64,000 bases of DNA, from contig JAURVB010001720.1 of NCBI GenBank assembly GCA_033002965.1, positions 111,483 through 175,482 on the forward strand. The letters run 5' to 3'. Under the pieces are notes generated by a model that saw nothing but the letters and a program-made list of their open reading frames with translations, had not been told where the DNA came from and searched no databases. Below, piece by piece: positions 48,911 to 59,532 of the stretch (positions are counted from its first letter, which is position 1; each line of letters begins with the position of its first letter). This DNA is from Piper betle. Taxonomy: Eukaryota; Streptophyta; Magnoliopsida; Piperales; Piperaceae. A program made the translations under genes and the position numbers.

Positions 48911-49104
48911 GTGGAGAAAAATATAGATTTTCTTTTCTATATTTGAAAATTTTCAAGGAGAGTATGCATTGATTTTCTAACTTTTCTCAACCCAAAAAAA
49001 TGTTGCATTAATCTTAAAATACGGAAAAAAGTGAAGTGGAGAAAAGTGTCTCCATGCTTTTTGGCACAGAGAAAATTTTTAAAATTTATACCTACTTATC
49101 TTTA
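48911..49104 (-). mobile_element. Partial copy of the 32504-32804 MITE (inverted)
   Basis: GTGGAGAAAAATATAG, CAACCCAAAAAAATGTTGCA, TTAATCTTAAAATACGG and ACCTACTTATCTTTAA match, inverted, successive blocks of the element at 32504-32804. Only the inner part is kept; the terminal repeats are lost. Confidence 0.55.
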
Positions 49105-50970
49105 ATGTCAACAAGTCTGGTCGGCCTACTGTCCAATGAAAATTGGTCTGACAAAGGCAAATGTGTAAATCATACAATGTTTTCACTCCTGTTATTTTAT
49201 ACCATTAATCTGATCTCAAAATGTAAATTTTTTATATATTATTTTATTACAATAGCAGAAAATTCATCTTCATTTCTTGTATGGCGTAATAATAAATAAT
49301 TATTTAAATTAGATTCAATGATTATAATATTATTAAAAAAATCATCTTCTTTCGACTGATGTTCAAAGGGTGACGGATGTCTTTATTGACACCAGCTCAC
49401 CGCTTCTATCAGCGTTCAAGACTATCAATGTACAAACACTGGTGGTATTATTACTAAAAATAATTAAGACTAAAACAATTTAATGTTTTCATTCAAAATA
49501 AATATTATATGAGAAATTTAAGTAAGAGCACTACATTAAATTTGATGATATTTTTAATTGGAATAGAATTATGCTACTTCTCAACTCAATAACCAATTTA
49601 AATTAAATAATTTAAAAGAAGAACTCCTAAAAATTAGTTTAAGTTTATCACGGGAAAATTAGCATAGTTTCTTTATCCCTATATAAATAGAATTCTTACT
49701 TTTTTATTTTCTAAAAAATACAAAATAATTACATTTTTTTATGGAAAACCACTTCTAGAAATGCATACTAAGCAAAGTTTTCTAGAATCCTAATTCTTAT
49801 GCTGTTTAAGTAAACCAAACAAAGTTTTCACTATTGTATCGGTTAACTCCACTCAGTAGAACCATTTTAAACATAATTTTAACATTTTAAATAAAATGCT
49901 TTATGAGACATTATTTTTTAAAAACAATTAAAATTTAATTAAATACAAGTTAAAATTCTAGAGTTTTCCATAAAAAATAGGCTTTCTCATATTTAGTATT
50001 AAAAAATTAGACACAAATTAGAATAGTATGAAAGCCCAAATATGTTTGGATTTGAAGAAACGTATATTAGGTCAGACTAGAAGTTAAGATTCAATATTTA
50101 TAATTGTGAACCAAATAGTTGTATAATTTATAAATTTAAAAAATAAATTAAAAGTAGAATCTTTTATATAAAAAAGGTTTCAAGTAAATCAAAGTGTTTA
50201 TATATTAAAGTGCAAGGGTTTTTTTTATTCTAGTAATAATTCAAGGGGCCCAATAATACTTACTTAATTTAGGATTTTTATTATTATTTATTATTAGAAG
50301 AAACGTTGGAGTACACTTTTTGACCCAAATTAGAGATTCTTAAAAAAATGGTAAAATGTACCATATTTATAATAATATTACTCTAGTTGTCATATTATGT
50401 AATAATACACTCTTAATTTATATTATTTATTTATTTATATTATTAAACTTGCAATATAATTCTTTCAATTATAAATATTTAAAAATGATAAATTCCCTTT
50501 AACTATTGAAATTTTACTCAAATTAAAGTTTTTTTACTTATTAATACATACTCCATAAAATTATTTTATATTTTATATAAATTAAATTTACTTTTAATAT
50601 TTACATACAACTATTGTCTTCTATAGAAAGATATGCTTTGTTAAAGTTAAATAAGTATTCATTATTTTTTAAAAAAATAATAATTAGTAATATTTTTTAG
50701 AATTAATTTTGTATGAATATATATTATTAATAATTTTTTACTTATAATTCTTTGGCTAACTGTTTATAAGTGTGGGAAAAGATTCAAATTATTTATTAGA
50801 AAAAGATTATTTTCCAAAGATGATAGTTCCACCCTAACTTTTGATTTGTTATTTTTTGAGCGGCACCGCTCGACACAGCAAATAATAATTGCATTACCAG
50901 ATTAGTACATACACACACACATATAACCCAGCTTCAAATTACTTGCTTGTAGATTCCATGGTTCGGCCCA
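49105..50970. other. AT-rich intergenic DNA
   Basis: No gene recognised. The sequence is very AT-rich with many short A and T runs; no clear element termini. Confidence 0.6.
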
Positions 50971-52475
50971 GTTTCGAGGGTTTTAAGCATCGATCTAGGC
51001 CATTGTACCATTCAGACATGCATCTTAGAGATTTCAGACTACCGGATTGCCCCTGTAGGCCTAACTTGATTGAGCAGAGATTTTTTTACTTGGTTGACTT
51101 GAAAATTCAATGCTCATTTAGACTCCCTGGTTTGATTCATCCTATATAGTCACTTTTCAGACTTGAGTTAGTTATGACTTTCGACGGTCTCGATCAGAGT
51201 TTTCTGTCCATGTGTATATTATATATACCCATAGGTGGGCCCACTAGGCCATTCATATCGTGCCATGTGGCCAGATTTGAACGGTCCACGTTAGCCCGAG
51301 CTTCACCATGTTATTTTTCCAAATTTTTACCATTAACGCCACCACCACTTCGGCTCACTGCCGTCGAGTCTCCAGCTCGCCCCGGGCCAGCAAGCCGACA
51401 ATCCCATGAATGCCACACGGCTGGCTTTCTATTCGTTCCTTTCATGATCACCGGTGTCGCCGTTGTCATCGCCGGTGACTGAGTTTATACCGCCAGTTTC
51501 CATAGCCGTTGGCACCATTCTGGCATTTTCCAGCATCACCGAGCCACCTCTGCTTGATCCGACCACCCACACAACTTTATAATGCAGAGATCTCCATTTT
51601 GAGACAACCCACGATGACCACCATGGTTACGATCACCGCCGGCAACGTGGCTGCACCTGGTGGCAATATCGCCCTCTTTCCGGCAATTTTTCGGCCATAC
51701 TCCGCCGATCGCCACCAACATCATGTTCTTCATCACATGGACCGTCGATCGCAACTGGTGGCCACCCCAGCTACTCCGCTGTCAGGGCTTTCCAGCAACG
51801 AGCACTGGCCGCTCTTCCGACCCATTTGCCTGTGTCGTGCCACTTGCCCGCATTTGTGTCCACCTAGTCGTGCCCGATTCTGTTAGTCTGAACCGTGCCG
51901 TGTTCATATCCATCAATCCAAACCAGCCCAACAAACCCAGCCCAGTAGTTATTTAACCCAAACCATATTGACTCAGCCCAACTCAGTCTACTTCAGCTCG
52001 GTTCAGTCCGGTTTAGCTCATTTTAAACCGTTTTTTGCCGTTTTTCATAATTTAAAAACCCCTACATTAGCATAGATGCATATTCACACAATTTAACTTG
52101 TTTAGATGTTATGATTATTTTTCTTTATTTATTGTTTTATTTATTTATTTTTTATTATTCATTTCTTATTATTTGTGTATTTATTGATTATAATGCTTGT
52201 TTATATAATTACTTATTGTTATTAAATATATATATACTTATTAATATTAATCTTATTTATGTTTACTAATTATATATATGTATATTATTTATCTATTTGT
52301 ATGTTCGCGTATATGTTATTATTTATTTGCATTTAAATGTTTATCATTGTATTGTATAACATGATATTATTAATATTTATGATTAATAAGTTTTAACTAT
52401 TTATTTATTTATTGAATTATTATATATTTATTTATTTATTTATATATTTACTAGCACGAGTATATATTGATATTA

Positions 52476-54740
52476 GGACGCTTGGGCCATGCCGTTGCCA
52501 CCATGACGCCAATGACCACTCCCTTGACCTGACATTTCCCCTCCCTAGCGTCCTTGCCATGGCCAGCCTTGGGCCTGATCAGAGTGACTAACCACCCCGG
52601 CCAAACTTGTCACCACCATTGGCGGTCATCGCCATCGCTACCATCCTCACCATCACCACCATTGGGTGGAGCTCGCCGAGTCGGTGCCAACCCACAACCC
52701 CACTTTCCTCATTGAAAGGAGCCACCGGAAAATCGTTGGAAGTTGCCGGAAAACCACCGAAACCGTTCAAAAAACTGGATTCACCAAAATTCATCGAAAA
52801 TCACCTGATCTTTTACCGAATCTATCTAATAGAACCCGATTGAACTTTGGATACTCCAAGGTGCCGAATTAGACCCTCGAACCACGCGCTGAAACCCTAG
52901 CCGTCGTCAATTGCCGACGACGTGCAAGGTATAAATTATTTTAATTTAATTATTTAAAAATAATGATTATTAGCACAACATGCTAGGATGCTAGGACTGA
53001 GTGATTGATGTGTTACATATTTTTATGTTAATAAAAATATGAAGATGTGTGATATTAAAACGAATGCTAACGAATTAATTAAGTAGACTAAATAAATAAT
53101 GTAATCTAATGCAACGTAGAGTAGGAAAACTTATATTGATTATTATTGATATGTGTTAATTGATGCATGGTTGATGTGAGTATGCTATAGGATGTGTGAA
53201 TGCATAATGAGTGGGCATTAGTATTTAGTTTTGATGTGTAGGTACAGAGTTGGAGCTTTCCACCTAGGCACGTGGACACGCTTGAAGCTTCTATCAGGTC
53301 CGTTAGGACTCGCTTCTAGTTTTATCTCTATACTTCATCGTGTTTTGTTTTTACAGGTAGGCGGACGTATCGAGTGGTGGATTTATTGTATCTCACTCCA
53401 CGCGGACATTTAGTTGCTCATTTTTTCGAGATTAATAACCCTCGAGGTTGAGATCCCTCGAGTTTGTTTTCAAAACTCAGATCTAGCTCACGATGCCTTA
53501 TATAAATCCCTACCTAGGCCTATCTACATGTAATTTTTGCATTTTTAGTGAGAGGTGGAATGAGGGAAATTCGACAATCGTGCTACACAAGCGGGCATGT
53601 GCCAGTCGAAGCCAAAAATACCAACAACAGTGCTACGTGAGCAGGTATGTGCCAGTCAATAGCAGGCTCTAGATTGGTGAGCGGGCTGTTCCATTCCTGA
53701 GGGATCCTGATAACTCCACCTTTGAGTTCCTCAAACATGGAGAAGTGTGGAGGTTTACAAGTACTGCTATGCAGCGCATGTCTAGACTTGTGGTTTTAAA
53801 GGGTACTGAAGGCACATGCATGAGAATACTCGGCCTATGTACTCAAGGCCAAGTGTAATACAAAGGATGTAGAAGGCCAAAGAGAAAAGAATGAATTTAC
53901 CATGCAAGGGATAGATGAAAATGCCAAATCATGAGAATGAGATAGAAAGGGGATGTTGTCGAGCTGAGGCCGACACCTCCTAATTAGTGCCCTTATAAGA
54001 GTTCTAGAGGAAGTTATGAATGTTTTATTTTAACAAGAGGGTCAACCCTCCTATTTCAGTTTGTTACTAGCTATTTATGGACCATTAACTCTTGTTACTA
54101 ATGGTTTTCTATTATTTATGTACGTGAGAATCTCAAAGACTGAGCGGTGTCAGGACCACGGAGGAGTAGCAAAGCTGTTACACACATGTACCTGCCGAAC
54201 GTAATGAATGGTAATGATAATTTCTAAGCTGTGTGGATGATGAGTTTGTTTAAGATTATTCTGTGAAATGCTATGAATGTTTGCCTGTGAAACGAAACTA
54301 GAATGAAAGTGAACAGGGAGCCTTGGAGTTTAGACTCGGCTCGAATGAGACAGAAAGTGAAAAAGACTAGAATGGAAATGATAATGTCATGTTTTGGAAT
54401 TATATCGATATAAATATTTATTGTTGCCGTGGGCAGGTTCCCCCTCACCCCCATTACAATTTTAGGGGAGACTCTGTTCGTTTTATTTTAAAATTATTAT
54501 TTAATTTAGAACTTGTTTTCACAGTTGTTCTGTTTGTGCATGATAGTATATCATGGCATGCATGTACGGCTACGTTAGAACCCAAGCATCTCGTCCATGC
54601 ATTGTATACTTGCACTGCCATTTTAAGACGCCGAGGGTAGATCCGAGTCGGCTTAGCCGAATCAAGTAGATTAGCGAACAGTTGGGTCGTCGGTGACATT
54701 TTTGGGTTGGCTCACGGGTGAACCGAAACAGGGTGTTACA
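52476..54740 (+). mobile_element. LTR-A copy A5, nested in B5
   Basis: The right end CCGAAACAGGGTGTTACA (to 54740) is intact. The body matches LTR-A, with a GC-rich part (about 52490-52930), TAGGTACAGAGTTGGAGC at about 53240, GGTTGAGATCCCTCGAG and GAGGGATCCTGA blocks, and the hairpin/TATA module at 54083. The LTR start (TGTAAAACCC) is missing, so the left end is truncated together with part of the host LTR-B. Confidence 0.7.
54083..54124 (+). promoter_or_regulatory. Conserved hairpin plus TATA module of LTR-A (copy A5)
   Basis: A diverged version: ATTAACTCTTGTTACTAAT followed by TTTTCTATTATTTATGTACG. Confidence 0.35.
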
Positions 54741-55360
54741 TGGACTATAGGTCCGTAGGACTCTCCCTTTGCTTGATCTCTGCTTGACTCCTTGCGCGTT
54801 GAGTTTAACCGTATTTTAGACTTAGGATGACATAGTATTTTATCAGATCCCTTCGATGTCGGGCCATTTAGCTGTATTTTCTACACATGTTTAATAACAC
54901 TACAAGGATGAGATCCCCTGTTGATTTTTGAAGTGAAGCTCTAGAAATATATGATACAGGCATATTCCCTAAACATATTATCTAAGTACGCACATTTTTA
55001 TAGATTTCACGAATAAGAGAGTGAGTGGTATGAAGATATATATAGACTACACTAGTATCCCTTTAAACCTTGAGGTAGTGAGGTGTATAAGGGTACTGCA
55101 TGACGCAACATATTTTCAGAATTTACGACACTAACTTGACCATTCCTTTTTCTACTTGAGTACCATGGCATGTGCAGTATGGAGGATGTGATGGCTTAAT
55201 TATTGTATGTTTGAATATGAATATTAGTCGTGTATGCACGCTGATACTTATTTAAGTAAGTTTGATTACCACCCAATGTGAGGCAAATTCTAAAGTTTGA
55301 TAAGTTTTCGTGGGTAATGAAATACTCATTTGCCCGTTTGTATAGTTATTTTTCAGATCA

Positions 55361-55402
55361 GTAACACTCACTACTAACGTTTTTTATATAATATATGTAG
55401 GT
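55361..55402 (+). promoter_or_regulatory. Conserved hairpin plus TATA module of LTR-B (copy B5)
   Basis: GTAACACTCACTACTAACG is followed by TTTTTTATATAATATATGTAGG-type sequence, closely matching B1 and B2. Confidence 0.45.
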
Positions 55403-55641
55403 CTGAAAATCCTGAGTCGACTTTATTGGAATGACATATAAATATTATACATACTTGAGCTCAGCACAATTATTTACTTTCTTACCTTTATTTATATTCA
55501 ATATTTTTTACGCATATTTAATAATGTCTTCTATTTTTATGATAATAAGAGAATTATTTTGATGTATTTTATCAATCGAGTCTTACTGACAACAACTTTA
55601 ATTATAATTCGATTTGATCGTAATATTTCTGATTTGGGGTG

Positions 55642-55645
<4 letters not shown>

Positions 55646-55673
<28 letters not shown>
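55646..55673. repeat. TA microsatellite at the end of copy B5
   Basis: About 13 TA units right after the worn end of LTR-B copy B5. No TIR element is attached on the right side. Confidence 0.9.
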
Positions 55674-56288
55674 TCTTTTTCTTAAAAAACAAGCACCTAA
55701 TAATTAATATAAGAAAATTAATAGAAGCAACAACATCTGATTCTTTTGTATCAGTGATATTTATTATGAGTTTTTGGATTATAAAAATGGTCTTATGATA
55801 AGGGTAATATTGTCCACATATACAAAAAAAAATGGGATCTAGATAGATGTCGTTGATATTTTGATTTTTGTGTTGTTGACAGTTTTACATCAGCGGGTGG
55901 GTGATAATACTAAACACTGTCAATAATTATTATAAAAAAAATGAAGGGCCTCCACAGATAATTATTGCCCACACAAAGTCCGAAGTTAGCAAAGAGCCCA
56001 GCCCAACTTGTTTGCAGATAAATCCCCATGTAGAGACCGTTTCCACTCCAACCTCTTTTCCTTCCACCTTCCAATACAAAGTCCAAACATCTCTCTCCCC
56101 TTCCAACTTGTTTGCATGTATCGCTCCTCCCCAACCCGCCATGTCCAACATCCCTGAGACCCTCTCGGCCTCCTCCCTCACCCTCTTCCTCCTCTCCATC
56201 TCCGGCCGAGACCCCCTCTCCTCCATCTCTTCCTAACACAACCAACTCGTCGGCGTCCTTTAATCTCCCGGCCTTTTATTTCGGTTTG
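55674..56288 (+). promoter_or_regulatory. Upstream region of the SAUR-like gene
   Basis: AT-rich DNA turns C-rich from about 56030. A TATAAAAA at 55931-55938 is a possible TATA box. The pyrimidine-rich stretch CATCTCTCTCCCCTTCCAAC at about 56090 looks like a plant 5' leader. An upstream open frame lies at 56141-56236. Promoter placement is inferred; no transcript data are available. Confidence 0.4.
56141..56236 (+). promoter_or_regulatory. Upstream open reading frame in the SAUR leader
   Basis: ATG at 56141 in the context CCCGCCATGTCC, close to a good plant start, opens 31 codons (MSNIPETLSAS... to LSSISS) ending with TAA at 56234-56236. It closes 52 bases before the SAUR start, in a different frame. 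If the transcript begins upstream, this frame could lower translation of the main frame. Its peptide is serine/leucine-rich and not recognised. Confidence 0.35.
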
Positions 56289-56642
56289 ATGAGTATGGCC
56301 GGCGGCTTCCACCTCCACCTGCCCCACCGCATCCACCACCACGGCCGCGGTGGCGGAGGGGTGAGGAAGGGGCAGGTGGTGATAGTGGTGGGCGGGCAGG
56401 GGGAGGAGAGGGAGCGGGTGGCGGTGCCTGTGGACTACCTGAACCATCCGTTGTTCATGGAGTTGTTGAAGGAGGCGGAGGAGGAGTACGGATTTGAGCA
56501 TGAGGGCGCCGTCACCATCCCTTGCCGGCTCACCCAATTCCACCGGGTTAAGTGGCTCATAGACAGGGCGGCGGGCGCCGGCATCCACCACCATGGCCAC
56601 CATCACGGGCACCTACATGCGGGCTGCTTCGGCCGTGCATGA
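56289..56642 (+). CDS. SAUR32-like small auxin-up RNA protein
   Basis: A single-exon frame of 117 residues, intact. Residues 26-93 form the SAUR core: RKGQVVIVVG, then VAVPVDYLNHPLFMELL, then KEAEEEYGFEHEGAVTIPC, then a last helix ending WLIDR. The N-terminus (HLHLPHRIHHH, then a glycine run) and the His-rich tail ending in GCFGRA resemble the SAUR32-type subgroup. SAUR proteins are short, plant-specific, auxin-responsive regulators; several bind and inhibit PP2C.D phosphatases, raising plasma-membrane proton-pump activity and cell expansion. That role is known for the family and inferred here. An in-frame ATG at 56112 would add 59 low-complexity residues, so 56289 is preferred by family length. 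High GC at third positions contrasts with the surrounding DNA. It is the only intact host gene seen in the window. Confidence 0.92.
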   Translation: MSMAGGFHLHLPHRIHHHGRGGGGVRKGQVVIVVGGQGEERERVAVPVDYLNHPLFMELLKEAEEEYGFEHEGAVTIPCRLTQFHRVKWLIDRAAGAGIHHHGHHHGHLHAGCFGRA

Positions 56643-59491
56643 CGACGCCAGCGAGGTGGGCGACTATAGTTGATGGGTGATGATGGAGATTTGAGCTGCT
56701 TCTTTGTAAAGAAAAGAGAGCATGTTATGTTCTTGTTCTTTGCATTTTCTCATCTGTTGTCTTTTTTTATTTTCGGTTTTGGGTTTTTTTGTTTGATTTC
56801 TGAGAAAAAAATTTTGGGATGAACAGTGTTAGTTGTTAATGGATTTCTTCCCCATTAAAAATGGAAAGAATTCTCAGAGTGCATCTTTCTCACTGAAGCT
56901 TGTTCTATTTTAGTTCTTTATATTTTTTGTAAAAGAGAAGTTGAGTTATTTTTTATCGATAAATGAAAATAACCATTATTTGGAAATTGTAAAATGGCAA
57001 ACAAGCAGTACCTTTGATTAAAATGAAAATAAATAACGTTTGCATACATGGGGAAAAAATCTGCTGTAAAGTAAAAATTTGTCAATCAATTATTATGATA
57101 TTTAAAAAAGCTTATATTTCATTGAGGTTTTAAAGTGTACTTAAACATCCATACTTTTAAGACTACTAATGGTTAAAGAAAAGGTAGAGGCTTAAGTTTT
57201 GTGTGCCTTGTATATTGAGCACAAAAATATATTTGTTGTCCAACAATTTATTAATTTAGTGAATAATATTTTATTTTAAATACAATTATTACCGTAATTA
57301 ATTTTGACAAAAGAAAATAAAATTTTCACATGATTATTATCATAATTTTAAATATTGTATCATATGACCCCGTTGTAACCGATATATTGTGCACCACTTA
57401 GTTTTTTAACTATTTTGATTTATACTTAATTATTTTTATAAAACTTAATTTTTTTATTTAAAATCCCTTTATTTTAACTATTTTTTTAAAATATTGATGA
57501 TAAAATATATTTTAAATATATTAATTAAATATTTTATTTATAATTTTTAAATTTGGTTAAACCCTCATCAATCCAATTGAATCAAATATATCTTATGTTA
57601 GTTATAAATTCAGTATGATAACCTGCTACGATACTTAAAATTATAATAATAATAATAATAATAATTATTATTATTATTATTATTACTATTATTATTATTA
57701 TTTAAAGCTCACATTTCGAAAACATATCTTTCGCTAATTTGAAGTTTATTAGAGATAAAAAGATTTAGTATTGGGAATTAATTACATATAAAATTTATAT
57801 TTTAATATATTATGATATATTTTAATTATATGATTTTAAATGATTAACCTTATTAAAAATAGTATATATTTAGTACATGTTTATTATATTTTATATTAAA
57901 ATTAATTATTATCATCATCAAATAGGTTTTCTATGAACACTCCTATTTAGGTGTAATTATATTTAATTTATATACAAAACAATTTCTTTATCTTATTATA
58001 TATATAATTATAATTTAATTAGCTATGAGGTCTTACTGCTAACATCCGTGTAAGACTCAATTAGTTGTTACCAAATCAGTACTCAATAAATACTTTTGAT
58101 GGTAATTTTAAAATTTCAATAATTAATGGTTGTTATTATTCATGTAGCTCTATTTGCTCATTTGGTCTCACACCCAATATCAATAATTATATTTTTTATA
58201 AAATATAATAAAATAAAGACGAAAATTGTGAAGTACGAAGTTGGAAAATAAAGGCAGTAGAATAAATTGTGTCGGTGTTTGGAGCGTCGGCGGGTCCAAT
58301 GGCTGGTCGAGCCGGTGGCATCCTTTAAATTTGGTGGGTCCCGTAGAAGACTTATGTGGGCCCTAGCACTCGAAGGCGAAGAATACGTGAGTATGTGGGT
58401 AGTATGTAAGTCGGGTATGTAATATCCGATTCTTTTGGACGTAAAGCTCACGCAATTATGCTAATCACGTGAATGTTTTTTGCACTAGACATATGAATGA
58501 CATTGTCATTTAACGATGATATAATATCCTATTCCCGTTTTATTAGTATAATTTTAACAAATTTTATGAATTATTGATATTTTTCTAATAAATAAAATTT
58601 AAATCCCTGAATAATAATTACTATATTGTTTATTAGCATAACTTGTACAATCTAATTTTTTCTCTTTTTTATTAACTTAATACTAATAAAAAGTATTGGG
58701 TATAAATTTTCTACCAAACCGATTCAATTAGTGCAAATTAACTAATTTTTTGTCACAAATTATACGTTATTTTTATAGTGCATGCGGGAGGGCATGTATT
58801 AAACCAAGTGCATGTTAGATGGCTTTAATTAACACAACTCTTTAATTAATCCTCTGACCTCTATGATTGTCTAACTCGCCACTTAATAATCCCCTATCTC
58901 CAAGTCTATAACATATGTTCTAATCGTTTAAAAGTGTTTGCTTTCATCGTATACTTGTCCAAAATTTTTTGTTTTATCCAATATTTACTTTTAATTGTTT
59001 AAAATAAATATTTTTGACTAATTATATATGAATGTTTAATATTAAATTATAAAAAAATTTCAAATAAATTTTTTATAATTTCAAATGGATTTCTATATAT
59101 TAATATATTATTTATTAAATTAAAATATATTACATATTGAATATAATAAAAAATAATGTATAAATTTAGTTAATTATATAATATTTTAGTATAATTTTGG
59201 TAATTAAAAATGAAAGGCCACTTGAAAGTTTGAATCTTTTTATGCAAGATAATTTATAATTGATCTTTAATGTAAATATTAGCATTGATTTTATTTAGAA
59301 TTTTAATTAAGAATTGTAAGTGTTTTTTACTAAGTTTTTAAATTATAAAATTATTATATATTTATTTATCATACTTTATTCAAAAGGAAAAAATTATATA
59401 TATATTTTTAATGTTATATCTTTTTAATTTTATTTTTAATAAAATTTTGAAAGGTTGTCGGACATGGCCCACACATTATTATATTTATGTG

Positions 59492-59493
<2 letters not shown>
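56643..59493. other. AT-rich intergenic DNA
   Basis: The first few hundred bases are presumably the SAUR 3' untranslated region. Beyond that only short AT-rich frames, the AAT/ATT palindrome at 57643-57703 and a less AT-rich patch at about 58265-58385 are seen; no gene was recognised. Confidence 0.55.
57643..57703. repeat. AAT/ATT trinucleotide palindrome
   Basis: A run of (AAT) units passes directly into (ATT) units, giving a nearly perfect inverted repeat of about 60 bp that could form a hairpin or cruciform. A shorter similar run is at about 32412-32442. Confidence 0.8.

Positions 59494-59532
<39 letters not shown>

Larger units (their letters stand above)
50971..55645 (+). mobile_element. 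LTR-B copy B5, split by LTR-A copy A5
   Basis: The left part (50971-52475) follows LTR-B from GATCTAGGCCATTGTACCAT through the GC-rich patch (about 51330-51900) to the AT-rich tract. After the LTR-A insertion it resumes at 54741 with GGACTATAGGTCCGTAGGAC and runs through the hairpin/TATA module to GATTTGGGGTGTA at 55645. About 350 bp of LTR-B are missing at the insertion point, and the LTR start is lost. The right end dissolves into a TA microsatellite. Confidence 0.75.

Noticed and set aside
56112..56288. In-frame N-terminal extension of the SAUR protein
   Set aside because: The added 59 residues are proline/serine-rich low complexity, and the product would be longer than the SAUR family norm; the start at 56289 fits.
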